This document shows positions 54,672 through 63,861 of a DNA stretch of 64,000 bases, in pieces. The position numbers and the translations under genes were made by a program. Below the pieces are notes generated by a model. That model made no database searches. It was not told where the DNA came from and saw only the letters and a program-made list of their open reading frames with translations. The DNA is taken from the NCBI RefSeq assembly GCF_900149695.1, contig NZ_LT703003.1, positions 1,364,001 to 1,428,000 on the forward strand. The letters run 5' to 3'. Each line of letters starts with the position of its first letter. Position 1 is the stretch's first letter. This DNA comes from Anderseniella sp. Alg231-50 (lineage in GTDB: Bacteria; Pseudomonadota; Alphaproteobacteria; Rhizobiales; Aestuariivirgaceae).

Positions 54672-57600
54672 TCAGACAAGAAAATCGTCGTCCTGTCCGA
54701 TGGACAATTGGGGAGTTTGGTCAACTCCAATCATGCCGTCGCCATCAAGGTCTGCTGCGAATAGCGACTCCAGTCCGACAAGGTCGTTTGATGAGTGGGT
54801 GCTGGAAGAGAGATAGGCACCGTTCGCGTCCGTCTCCCAGACAGAGTAGACGTCGCTGGGGCCCTCCCACAGTACGGTATATCCGGTGTCTGTGGCCTCG
54901 GCCTGCAGCGCTGACCAGCCGGCATAACGCGCAGGACCGACGTCTGTTCCGCTTTGCGTCAGTGCGACTGACGTGGCGCCTCCATCACTGATTTCATAGA
55001 CATTGGCAGCAGTGACGGACAGTTGGTGGTCTCCGTTGTCCTCGATGACTTCGAAGGCCCCGATGTGCCCGTTGCCGTCAAGATCAGCAGCAAAAGTGGT
55101 CTCCAGTTCGGAAAGTGCAGCAGCTGACTTGATGCTGGAAGACTGATAGGCGCCGGCAGCGTCCGTCTGCCAGAGTGAATAGATGTCATCGGGTCCCTGC
55201 CACAACACGGTAAAGCCGGTGTCCGTCGCCTCGACCTGCAGCGCAGACCAGCCGGCATAACGCGCAGGACCGACGTCTGTTCCGCCTTGTGTCAGGGTGA
55301 CCGGTGTGCCGACCCCGTCGCTGATTTCATAAGCATTGGCCGGCGTGATGGACAGCTGGTAGGCGCCATTGTCCTCGACTGCCTGGAAGCTTCCGATCTG
55401 TCCATTGCCATCAAGGTCCGCAGCGAAAACCGTTTCCATTCCGGCGAGTGCGGCAGAGGAGTGGGTGCTGGAAGATAGGTAAGCGCCATTGGCGTCTGTC
55501 TGCCACACGGTGTAGATGTCGTTGGGCCCTTGCCACAGTACGGAAAAGCCGGTGTCCGTTGCCTCGGCCTGCAGGGCTGACCAGCCTGCATAGCGCGCAG
55601 GACCGACGTCTGTTCCACCTTGAGTCAGGATGACCGGCGCACCGATACCGTTGCTGATTTCATAAGCGTTGTCCGGCGTGACGGACAGCTGGTAGGCGCC
55701 ATTGTCCTCGACGGTCTGGAAGGCCCCGACCTGTCCATTGCCATCAAGATCTGCATCGAAAATCGGTTCCAGTCCGGCAAGTGCGGCAGATGAATGGGTG
55801 CTGGAAGACAGGTAAGCGCCATTGGCGTCCGTCTGCCACACGGTGTAGATGCCGTTCGGCCCTTGCCACAGCACGGTAAAACCGGTGTCCGTTGCCTCGG
55901 CCTGCAGCGCTGACCAGCCGGCATAGCGTTCTGGTCCGACCTCGGATCCGCCTTGTGTCAGGATGACCGGTGTGCCGGTCCCGTCGCTGATTTCGTAGGC
56001 ATTGGATGGAGTGATGGAAAGCTGGTGGGCACCATTGCTCTCAACAGTGTTTGCGTCATTGGCAAACACTTCGGAAAGCAGGGCCCCGTCGCCGTCATAA
56101 TGGCGGGTCCACTCCGTCCAGGTCTCCACATTATAGAAGTCATAGACGGTCAGTGAACTCGTGCCGTCATCGTTCACTGTAAGGCGTTCAATCAGGTTAT
56201 CATTGAGGTCATAGGTATCGGTGATCGTCGCCCAGGCTTCGGCACCATTGTCGGTGACCTGCACCTGGGACTGCTCAAAATTCCGGGCAGCGAGATCGAG
56301 ATCCTGCCAGTTGTCATAGAAGAACAGGGTGTCCCAGCCATCGCCGCCATTCAGATCGGCGAAATTATCTGCGGCATCGAACACAATAGTGTCGTTGTCG
56401 GCTCCGCCATCGATGATGTCACCGCCGCTGCCGCCATCGAGCCAGTCATTGCCCTCGCCGCCGGAAAGGTTATCGGCTCCTTCGCCGCCATAAAGTGTGT
56501 CATCGCCGCGATTGCCGATCAGCGTATCATTGCCGCCATTGCCGGTCAGGACATTGTCCAGGTCATTACCGGTCAAGACATCGTAACCTGAGCCGCCAAT
56601 GGCGTTTTCGATGTCCACGTCATAGGCAATGGCCAGGTTGTAATCGAGACCGTTGGTGCTCGAGTAAGACCCGGCTACCAGCGACAGGGTCGATGACAGA
56701 GACCAGCCTGACAGGTCTATCGTGTCAACACCGTCTCCGTCCCAGATGGTCAGGATCGGTGTCTGGTTGTTGTTGAAATCGTAAATGGCGCCGCCAACGG
56801 TTGAGTTGAAGCCGTAAACCGTATCATCCGCGCGGGTTGTGTAATCGGCACCATACATCTGTTGAATGGCAAGAATGTCGTAGACCATTGGGGTCTGGGC
56901 TGAATTTTCCCAGATATAGGGAGCCCAGGTGTTGTTATTTCCCCAGTCGGCACCAGTGTTGTCAGCATCAAAATAAGACATGATGGTATATTGCTGACTG
57001 TCTTCGGCAAACTCCCATCCGGTTGACGTATTGCCGTATTGCGGATTGCCGCCGTTGTAATCTCCGCCGTGAGCGAGACCAAGGGCGTGACCGATTTCAT
57101 GGACAAAGGTCGCAAAGCCGTGACTGTTCAGGGTCGGTGTCATCAGGTCATTGGACTGCTGTGAACTGTCGAAGGCGGAATTGAACCATACCGATCCGTC
57201 GATGGCCCCATAGGTGCCGCCTTCATAGCCGACATAGCCGGTTCCCCAAGCGTGGGCATAGCCGATACTGGTGGTGGTGTTAGACAGCTTTATATCCGCA
57301 GAATTGGCAGCACTGCCGGTGGCTTCAACCAATTCGGTTGCAACCAGATCATCCCACATGTTCATGGCAAGGCGGGCGGCCGTTTTTTGCGCCTCTGTGA
57401 ATTCACTCCAGCCCGACGCTTCACCGAATCCGGATGCGAAACTGGCGCTTGTCGGGAATCCGTAGGTAATAGTCTGCGCGGTCTCACCGGAGAATTCACG
57501 CCATTCATTGGGCGCGGTGAACCCTCCGCCGTAATCATAGTCACTGTCGAGCTGGTCGACCAGAGCCTGGTTGAAGCCTTCCGAAACCCCGTTAGCCGTT

Positions 57601-57791
57601 CCGCCTTCGCCCGTGCCGGCTTGCTGCGGGGTATTGGAGGAATTGTCCAGTTCAGACAGGGACGCAAGGCCAAACGATCCGGTACCGGGCAATTCGACTT
57701 GTTGCCACCCCTGTTCGCCAGGCTGGCCAAAAGGGGAGGGATTGTCGGACAACCACTCACCCAGCTGGTCAAGCAGGTTTGAGATTGTCAT
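54672..57791 (-). CDS. Serralysin-like M10 metalloprotease with RTX repeats and four tryptophan-rich C-terminal modules
   Basis: A 1039-residue secreted zinc protease. It has HEIGHALGLAH (231-241), the zinc site of metzincins, and the Met-turn YTIMSYF. A peptidase M10 C-terminal region and RTX nonapeptides (GNGGNDTLIGNRGDD and following, about residues 405-470) bind Ca. Four 111-residue modules with YAGWSALQAEATDTG and DLDGNG follow, then DDDFLV. The last four residues DFLV match the Asp-hydrophobic3 end used by serralysins for type I export. There is no N-terminal signal peptide, as expected. I start at ATG 57791; ATG 57827 adds 12 residues. No T1SS genes or inhibitor are adjacent. Confidence 0.9.
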   Translation of the reverse strand: MTISNLLDQLGEWLSDNPSPFGQPGEQGWQQVELPGTGSFGLASLSELDNSSNTPQQAGTGEGGTANGVSEGFNQALVDQLDSDYDYGGGFTAPNEWREFSGETAQTITYGFPTSASFASGFGEASGWSEFTEAQKTAARLAMNMWDDLVATELVEATGSAANSADIKLSNTTTSIGYAHAWGTGYVGYEGGTYGAIDGSVWFNSAFDSSQQSNDLMTPTLNSHGFATFVHEIGHALGLAHGGDYNGGNPQYGNTSTGWEFAEDSQQYTIMSYFDADNTGADWGNNNTWAPYIWENSAQTPMVYDILAIQQMYGADYTTRADDTVYGFNSTVGGAIYDFNNNQTPILTIWDGDGVDTIDLSGWSLSSTLSLVAGSYSSTNGLDYNLAIAYDVDIENAIGGSGYDVLTGNDLDNVLTGNGGNDTLIGNRGDDTLYGGEGADNLSGGEGNDWLDGGSGGDIIDGGADNDTIVFDAADNFADLNGGDGWDTLFFYDNWQDLDLAARNFEQSQVQVTDNGAEAWATITDTYDLNDNLIERLTVNDDGTSSLTVYDFYNVETWTEWTRHYDGDGALLSEVFANDANTVESNGAHQLSITPSNAYEISDGTGTPVILTQGGSEVGPERYAGWSALQAEATDTGFTVLWQGPNGIYTVWQTDANGAYLSSSTHSSAALAGLEPIFDADLDGNGQVGAFQTVEDNGAYQLSVTPDNAYEISNGIGAPVILTQGGTDVGPARYAGWSALQAEATDTGFSVLWQGPNDIYTVWQTDANGAYLSSSTHSSAALAGMETVFAADLDGNGQIGSFQAVEDNGAYQLSITPANAYEISDGVGTPVTLTQGGTDVGPARYAGWSALQVEATDTGFTVLWQGPDDIYSLWQTDAAGAYQSSSIKSAAALSELETTFAADLDGNGHIGAFEVIEDNGDHQLSVTAANVYEISDGGATSVALTQSGTDVGPARYAGWSALQAEATDTGYTVLWEGPSDVYSVWETDANGAYLSSSTHSSNDLVGLESLFAADLDGDGMIGVDQTPQLSIGQDDDFLV
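54705..56036 (-). repeat. Four tandem 333-bp coding repeats
   Basis: Units 55704-56036, 55371-55703, 55038-55370 and 54705-55037 encode consecutive 111-residue modules in exact register, with no indels. Each begins NGAYQLS-like and ends DLDGNGxIG plus about ten residues. The consensus resembles the tryptophan-rich C-terminal repeat of cyanobacterial calcium-binding proteins (my recollection is Pfam W_rich_C), unchecked. Confidence 0.9.
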
Positions 57792-58114
57792 GGACCCGCT
57801 TGTGTATTCGAAACAGTGTTGACACATATCTTAAGTCATTTCCCTGAAATCCGAGGCCGGACCACTCTGTACGCCTGCCGGATAGTAGGCATGCGAGATT
57901 TAATTTGATCCGATGTTATTTGTTCAAATTTGAATGAATCGTGACCCCGGGTGGCCACGCGCGCCATGCTGCGGGCGTGGGCGGGAAGCGTCGGGCGCGG
58001 CCCAAAAACATAGCCAAACGCCTGGCTGCTACAGACCCGGCCACGGCCAAACCTGTCTGATCGGCTGGCGCAAGGGCTGCCTTGTATTTGCACACCACAA
58101 GAGCAGATCAAAAG
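57792..58114. other. Intergenic region between the two secreted-protein genes
   Basis: No gene is seen on either strand. On the minus strand TTGAAC (57922-57927), 17 bases and ATTAAA (57899-57904) make a weak sigma-70-like promoter candidate for the protease gene. The part nearer 58000 is GC-rich with short G/C-run palindromes and may end the upstream transcript, but no hairpin plus U-run was found. Confidence 0.3.
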
Positions 58115-61100
58115 CTAAACCAGTCCTATGCCACCGTCGCCATTGAGGTCTGCAGCGAACAATGCCTCGACACCGGCCAGTCCGTCTGCTGACAGGCCGT
58201 AACCCCCCTGATAGTTGCCTTCAGCATCAGTCTGCCAGACCGAATAGCCGCCATTGGGGTCCTGCCACAGCACGGCAAATCCAGCGCCTTTTGCTTCAAC
58301 CTGCAATGCAGACCAGCCCGCATAGCGTGTGGGGCCGACATCCAGTCCACCTTGCATCAGGGTGATTGATGCGCCGATCCCGTCGCTGAACTCATAAGCC
58401 TCGTTCTGGTTGACTGTGAGCTGATAAGCGCCATTGTCCTCGATGATGTCCGGAAGCCCGATCTGGCCACTGCCATCAAGGTCTGAGGCAAAAAAGGTTT
58501 CCAGCCCTGGAAGTGCGGCTGCCGTTATCGGCTTGGAGGACTGATAGACGCCTTCGGCATCCGTCTCCCAGAGTGCGTACCCGCCATTGGGGTCTTGCCA
58601 CAACACGGTAAACCCGGTGTCTGTCGCCTCGACCTGCAGGGCAGACCAGCCGGCATAGCGTGCCGGTCCGACGTCAGCACCGGACTGCGTCAGCGTAATC
58701 GGCGCGCTGACCCCGTCACTGAATTGATATGCGTTGTCCGTGCTGACAGTGAGCTGATAAGAACCATCGTCCTCGATGATGTCGGGAAGCCCGATCTCGC
58801 CATTGCCGTCCAGGTCTGCGGCGAAAATTGTTTCCAGCCCTGGAAGTGCAGCTGCCGTGATCGGCTTGGAAGACTGGTAGACGCCATCGGCATCTGTTTG
58901 CCAGACCGCGTACCCGCCATTGGGATCCTGCCACAACACGGTAAATCCGGTATCGGTGGCCTCGGCTTGCAGGGCGGACCAACCAGCGTAACGAGCCGGT
59001 CCGACGTCAGCGCCGGATTGCGACAAGGTAATCGGTGCGCCGACCCCGTCACTGATTTGATAGGCGTTGTCCTGACTGACGGTGAGCTGGTATGCGCCGT
59101 TGTCCTCGGTGATTTCCGGAAGGCCGATCTGGCCATTGCCGTCAAGGTCGGCAGAGAAAGTGGTTTCCAGCCCGGGAAGTGCGGCTGCCGTCATCGGCTT
59201 GGAGGACAGATAGGCACCTGTGGCATCAGTTTGCCACAGCGCGTAACCGCCATTGGGGTCCTGCCACAATACTGTGTATCCGGTATCCGTCGCCTCGGCC
59301 TGCAGCACGGACCATCCGGCATAGCGCGCCGGTCCGACATTGGTGCCGCCCTGGCTGAGGGTGACTTGTGTGCCAAGGCCGTCGTTGATCTCGTATGCGT
59401 TGGCCTGATTCACAGTGAGTTGGTAGGCGCCATTGTCCTCGATCATAGCGGAAATGCCGATCTGGCCATCACCATCAAGATCCGCCTCAAAGACCGTTTC
59501 CAGCCCGGGAAGTTCGACTGACGTCACTGCCCTGGAAGTCTGATAGGCACCGGTTGCATCTGTCTGCCAGAGTGAATAGTCACCGTTGGAATCCTGCCAC
59601 AACACTGTGTATCCGGTGTCTGTCGCTTCGGCCTGCCGGGCATACCAGCCGGCATATGCCGCGGGTCCGACAGCTGTTCCGCCGTGCGTAAGGGTGATAG
59701 GTGTGTCGACGCCATCACCGATCTGATAGGCATTTGTTGGATTGACGGTGAGATGGAGGGCGCCGTTTTCCTCAATGGTTTCGGCGACCCCGATTTTCCC
59801 GTCACCGTTAATGTCTGCCAGGAAGATCGGTTCCAGCAGGGGAAGTTCTGCCGCTGACATCGCCTGCGAAGACAGATGAGCGCCGGTCGCGTCGGTCTGC
59901 CAGAGCGAATAAATGCCGTTGGGACCTTCCCACAACACGGTGAAGCCGGTGGCGGTTGCCTCAGCCTGCAGGGCGGACCATCCGGCATAGCGCGCCGGTC
60001 CGACATCGGAGCCGCCCTGGCTCAATGTGACAAGTATGCCAACGCCATTGCTGACCTGATACCGTCCATCCTGATCGACGGCCAGTTCATAAGCCCCGTT
60101 GCTCTCGATCACGACGATATTTTCATTGACGATCGAGTGGGCACGACCGCCGGCAGTTATGACGATGTCGCTGTACGTCAGGGAAGTTCCCGCGCCGAGA
60201 TTGACAAACAGCAGCGCTTCTGCGAGGCCGGTGCCATCCACATCGATGCTCAGGTTTCCCGTCGTCTGATCGTACAGGAATTGTGCCTGGTTCTGGGTGG
60301 CAGTTGTACCGAACACGAGACTATCTGCGCCGAGTTCACCAAGCTGCATGGCTTGTGCAAAGCCAAGGCGCCCGATCTCGATGATGTCGGTGCCGGATAC
60401 GAAATCGGTCACCTGGTCAACGCCGTCATGGCAATTGTCGAATACGAACGTGTCACTGCCGCCGTTACCGGTCAGTGTGTCGGATGCCTCGCCACCGGCG
60501 ATGCGGTTGTCGCCCGAGTTGCCAATCAGGGTGTTTTCACCATCGTTGCCTGTTGCATTGGTATCGTTGATGCCAAGCAGTTCAAGGCCAACCGCGCCTT
60601 CTCCAAGGAATGCGGATGCAGATGACGTGATGAAATTGGTGTCACGCAAGTCGATCTTGACATTGTCGATACCCATTTCGATGACCACGCTGGTCGTCGT
60701 CCCATTGAGCGAAAACTCAACGTTGACGAGGCCGGAGGCAGTGGTTGAGGCGGAATAACCACCTGATGCATAGTTTGCGAAGTCTTCCTGCGATCCGCCC
60801 TGGGGCTGGATGCGGATCGTTGCGCCACCAACACCTTCATTGTACGAGAACTGATCGTTGGCATCGGTGTCGTTGTAGACAACGCCCGTGATGAACTTGT
60901 CATCGCCTGATACAGCAAAGTTTTCGTTCAATACGGCTGCATTGTATTGTCTGTAGCGGCCCAGCTCAAAACCGAGGCCGATCTCGCGGAATTGCGGGTC
61001 GAATGTTCTGGCCCGGGTCGTTGCGTTGAGGAACAGCGCTTCAATGCTGTCTTCCAGTGCGGACAATGCGTTCAGAAAGCCGGTCGTGCGACTCAAGGCG

Positions 61101-61393
61101 AGGTTTTCTTCGGACGCGGAATCTCCGGTAAACTGATAGCCGGCGTCCTGCATCCGCTCTTCCGGGCTGCTGTTGCCCTGTCCGGTATGGGAAAACCGGT
61201 TGGTCTGCAGTATCCAGGCGCTGTGATCTTCAGCCGCATCGTTCAGCAGCAGGTTGAACGCCAGCGGTTGCAGCTGAGTAGCGGAAAATGTGCCTGAAGG
61301 GTTTCCATAGGCATCAACTGCGCTTTGCGGATTGAGCCGGTGCGCATTCATTAGCTCCAGAGCATATTGTTCGTAAGCCGATGGTTCGGACAT
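58115..61393 (-). CDS. CAP-domain (SCP/PR-1-like) secreted protein with RTX-like region and six tryptophan-rich modules
   Basis: A 1092-residue protein without an N-terminal signal peptide. Residues 1-175 form a CAP domain: His57 (EDHSAW), FSHTG (His69) and Glu95/96 (SEENLAL) fit the CAP cavity His-Glu-Glu-His set, with NSSPEERMQDAGY between. A Ca-binding SdrD-like strand segment (GVVYNDTDANDQFSYNEGVG) follows, then RTX-type GGEASDTLTGNGGSDTFVFD and six 111-residue tryptophan-rich modules. It ends at GIGLV without the DxxX motif of its neighbour. GAGGCGACA precedes ATG 61393; the longer frame reading from 61447 is less likely. Type I secretion is inferred. Confidence 0.87.
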   Translation of the reverse strand: MSEPSAYEQYALELMNAHRLNPQSAVDAYGNPSGTFSATQLQPLAFNLLLNDAAEDHSAWILQTNRFSHTGQGNSSPEERMQDAGYQFTGDSASEENLALSRTTGFLNALSALEDSIEALFLNATTRARTFDPQFREIGLGFELGRYRQYNAAVLNENFAVSGDDKFITGVVYNDTDANDQFSYNEGVGGATIRIQPQGGSQEDFANYASGGYSASTTASGLVNVEFSLNGTTTSVVIEMGIDNVKIDLRDTNFITSSASAFLGEGAVGLELLGINDTNATGNDGENTLIGNSGDNRIAGGEASDTLTGNGGSDTFVFDNCHDGVDQVTDFVSGTDIIEIGRLGFAQAMQLGELGADSLVFGTTATQNQAQFLYDQTTGNLSIDVDGTGLAEALLFVNLGAGTSLTYSDIVITAGGRAHSIVNENIVVIESNGAYELAVDQDGRYQVSNGVGILVTLSQGGSDVGPARYAGWSALQAEATATGFTVLWEGPNGIYSLWQTDATGAHLSSQAMSAAELPLLEPIFLADINGDGKIGVAETIEENGALHLTVNPTNAYQIGDGVDTPITLTHGGTAVGPAAYAGWYARQAEATDTGYTVLWQDSNGDYSLWQTDATGAYQTSRAVTSVELPGLETVFEADLDGDGQIGISAMIEDNGAYQLTVNQANAYEINDGLGTQVTLSQGGTNVGPARYAGWSVLQAEATDTGYTVLWQDPNGGYALWQTDATGAYLSSKPMTAAALPGLETTFSADLDGNGQIGLPEITEDNGAYQLTVSQDNAYQISDGVGAPITLSQSGADVGPARYAGWSALQAEATDTGFTVLWQDPNGGYAVWQTDADGVYQSSKPITAAALPGLETIFAADLDGNGEIGLPDIIEDDGSYQLTVSTDNAYQFSDGVSAPITLTQSGADVGPARYAGWSALQVEATDTGFTVLWQDPNGGYALWETDAEGVYQSSKPITAAALPGLETFFASDLDGSGQIGLPDIIEDNGAYQLTVNQNEAYEFSDGIGASITLMQGGLDVGPTRYAGWSALQVEAKGAGFAVLWQDPNGGYSVWQTDAEGNYQGGYGLSADGLAGVEALFAADLNGDGGIGLV
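58118..60100 (-). repeat. Six tandem 333-bp coding repeats
   Basis: Units start at 60100, 59767, 59434, 59101, 58768 and 58435 (minus strand); the first five encode 111 residues each and the last is cut to 106. They are the same module as in the protease gene, with LWQDPNGGY in place of LWQGPNDIY in most copies. Copies three to five are closest to each other, which suggests recent local duplication. Confidence 0.9.
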
Positions 61394-61588
61394 TGTCGCC
61401 TCGTCGGAAGTATTGATCTGTCGTCGTCGGCGTACAAAATGACTCACACGGCCTAAAGTTCCGTGGCACTGAAAATGAAAATTCAGCCGGTTCCGGTAAT
61501 TAAAATTTTACGAAATCTGGACTGACGGCGATGCTGCACAGGAACGGGCGGCTTGCATCTTCCCGACAGAATCGTTTACCCCAGAGCC

Positions 61589-62335
61589 ATGAAGATTTCC
61601 GTCATTACCGCCGTTTACAATCGCCGCGATACGCTGGCGGATGCGGTGAAGTCGCTGCAGGCGCAAACCCATGAGAATTTCGAACATGTGGTCATGGATG
61701 CCGGCTCAACAGATGGCTCCCTGGAGGTTTTGAACCAGCTTGCCGATCCGAGAATGTCGCTGACCAGTGAACCCGATGACGGCATCTATGATGCGCTCAA
61801 CAAGGGGATGAAGCGGGCCACCGGCGATGTGATCGGGCTGATGCATTCTGATGATGTATTTGCGTCGGCATCAGTTCTTGAACTCGTTGCGGGTGCCTTT
61901 GAGAATGCCGATGTGGATGCAGTCTACGGCGATTTGCAATATGTATCCGCAAAAGATCCCGACAGGGTAATCCGCCACTGGACGGCCGGTGAATTCTCGG
62001 CCTCGAAGCTGAAACGTGGGTGGATGCCGCCGCATCCTTCTCTGTATGTGCGCAAGTCCGTGATTGACCGCTGGGGCGGGTATGACACCAGCTACCAGAT
62101 TGCTGCGGACTACGATGCCATTCTGCGCTGGTTCGGCAAAGGCGGAATCCAGGCGACGTATGTCCCGGAAGTTTTCGTCAAGATGCGGGTGGGCGGTGAA
62201 AGCAACCGGTCGGTTGAACGGGTTTTGCGGAAAAGTCGTGAAGATTATCGGGCGTTGCAGTCCAACGCCGTTGGAGGCATAGGTGCACTGGTGTGGAAGA
62301 ACCTGAGCAAGCTGGGTCAATTCAGGGCGAAGTGA
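61589..62335 (+). CDS. Family GT2 glycosyltransferase
   Basis: A 248-residue GT-A glycosyltransferase: KISVITAVYNRRDTLADAVK at the N-terminus, VVMDAGSTDGSLE, SEPDDGIYDALNKGMKRATG and the HSDDVFA metal motif. ATG 61589 begins the family domain. It diverges from the CAP-domain gene; the 195-bp gap has an AT-rich palindrome TAAAATTTTA (61501-61510) but no clear promoter. The sequence pattern is that of short colanic-acid/WcaA-like transferases. Confidence 0.87.
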   Translation: MKISVITAVYNRRDTLADAVKSLQAQTHENFEHVVMDAGSTDGSLEVLNQLADPRMSLTSEPDDGIYDALNKGMKRATGDVIGLMHSDDVFASASVLELVAGAFENADVDAVYGDLQYVSAKDPDRVIRHWTAGEFSASKLKRGWMPPHPSLYVRKSVIDRWGGYDTSYQIAADYDAILRWFGKGGIQATYVPEVFVKMRVGGESNRSVERVLRKSREDYRALQSNAVGGIGALVWKNLSKLGQFRAK

Positions 62336-62430
62336 TGCCGGTGCGCAACCATGCCTTTGTGACCTTGCGCCTTGCGATCGGCAACCGGTCCCTGTAATGC
62401 TCCGGTAAATTCCTCGGGAGATTTTCACGC

Positions 62431-63780
62431 TTGAACCAGCCTGTTCCAGAACCGGTATTTGAGACACTCCTCAACAGGTTGTCCGACCGGACCGCGACCG
62501 TCGGTGTCATCGGGCTCGGATATGTCGGACTGCCGCTGGCCGCCGCGTGTGCGCGTGCCGGGTTCAAGGTTACAGGTTTCGATATCGATGAAGCCAAGAC
62601 CACGGCACTTGGCAAGGGGCTATCGTATATTGACGCCGTTGCTTCCGAGGAACTTGCCGGTCATGTGTCCGCCAGGCGTTTTGAGGCGACTTCCGACTTT
62701 GCACATCTGAAGCACTGTGACGCTGTCGTCATATGTGTCCCGACGCCATTGTCCAAGCACCGCGAACCAGACCTGTCCTATGTTTCCGGCACCGCCGAAC
62801 AGATAGCTGACAGGCTTAGGCCGGGGCACCTGATCGTGCTTGAATCGACGACCTATCCAGGCACTACCCTTGAAGTTCTGAAGCCGATCCTGGAAGCAGG
62901 CGGCCTGCGTTCCGGTGCGGATTTCTGGTTGGGTTTCTCGCCCGAGCGGGAAGATCCGGGCAACGACCGGTATCATACCGCCAGTATTCCGAAAGTGGTG
63001 GCCGGTGACGGTGAGCAGGCCTCAGACCTGATGAAGGCACTATACGGTGCGGTGGTCGATACGGTTGTACCGGTGTCAACTCCGTCTGTTGCCGAAGCCG
63101 TCAAGATCACCGAGAACGTGTTCAGGGCGGTCAACATAGCGCTGGTCAACGAACTGAAGGTGATCTACGACGCGATGGGCATTGATGTCTGGGAGGTCAT
63201 TGACGCGGCCTCGACAAAGCCGTTTGGCTTCATGCCGTTTTATCCGGGTCCGGGCCTGGGTGGCCATTGTATCCCGATAGATCCGTTTTACCTCACCTGG
63301 AAGTCGCGTGAATATGGATTGCCGACCCGGTTCATCGAACTGGCAGGTGAAATCAATGTCGCCATGCCGAAGTATGTGGTCGGCAGGCTGCGGGACGAGC
63401 TGGATCAGCAACAGTCCGTCGCGCTTGGCGCAGCGGCTATTCTTGTACTCGGCCTAGCCTACAAGAAAAACGTGTCCGATATCAGGGAGAGCCCGTCATT
63501 TGCGCTCATCGAGTTGCTTGAAAAACATGGCTGCAAGGTTGAGTTTCACGATCCCCACGTTGGTGAAATACCCATGACCCGGGAACATGCTGATCTGGCC
63601 GGGCGCAAGTCGTCAGACCTCACCGCGGAAGCTGTTGCGCAGTACAATGCCGTGCTGGTTTCAACAGATCATGATGCCATTGACTACCAACTTGTCGCGA
63701 ACAGTGCCAAACTCATTGTGGATGCACGAAATGCCTTTGCCAGACGCGGGCTGGCGGGCGCGCATATCGTGAAAGCATGA
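62431..63780 (+). CDS. UDP-N-acetyl-hexosamine 6-dehydrogenase-like nucleotide-sugar dehydrogenase
   Basis: A 449-residue NAD-dependent dehydrogenase. NAD motif VIGLGYVGLPLAAACA near residue 26, FSPEREDPGN, and catalytic Cys280 in GLGGHCIPIDPFYLTWK place it in the WecC/WbpA/TviB group that oxidises UDP-GlcNAc, UDP-ManNAc or UDP-GalNAc, distinct from the Ugd at 43344. A TTG start (62431) is used; SD is weak. It suggests an amino-sugar uronic acid in a glycan, perhaps a second polymer. Confidence 0.87.
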   Translation: MNQPVPEPVFETLLNRLSDRTATVGVIGLGYVGLPLAAACARAGFKVTGFDIDEAKTTALGKGLSYIDAVASEELAGHVSARRFEATSDFAHLKHCDAVVICVPTPLSKHREPDLSYVSGTAEQIADRLRPGHLIVLESTTYPGTTLEVLKPILEAGGLRSGADFWLGFSPEREDPGNDRYHTASIPKVVAGDGEQASDLMKALYGAVVDTVVPVSTPSVAEAVKITENVFRAVNIALVNELKVIYDAMGIDVWEVIDAASTKPFGFMPFYPGPGLGGHCIPIDPFYLTWKSREYGLPTRFIELAGEINVAMPKYVVGRLRDELDQQQSVALGAAAILVLGLAYKKNVSDIRESPSFALIELLEKHGCKVEFHDPHVGEIPMTREHADLAGRKSSDLTAEAVAQYNAVLVSTDHDAIDYQLVANSAKLIVDARNAFARRGLAGAHIVKA

Positions 63781-63861
63781 CGAGGCAGACCCCGGGATTC
63801 CATGTTGTTCAAGGGTTGAACGGCAGACCTGGGGATACCAACGCGAAAGTGTTCTAAACCC

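Noticed and set aside
57792-57827. Longer N-terminus (from ATG 57827) for the serralysin-like gene
   Set aside because: It adds a Cys/His-rich 12-residue leader not expected in type I secreted proteases; ATG 57791 was preferred, though the SD evidence is weak for both.
54705-60100. CRISPR array or satellite DNA
   Set aside because: The repeats are 333 bp, in frame and without spacers; they are protein-coding modules.
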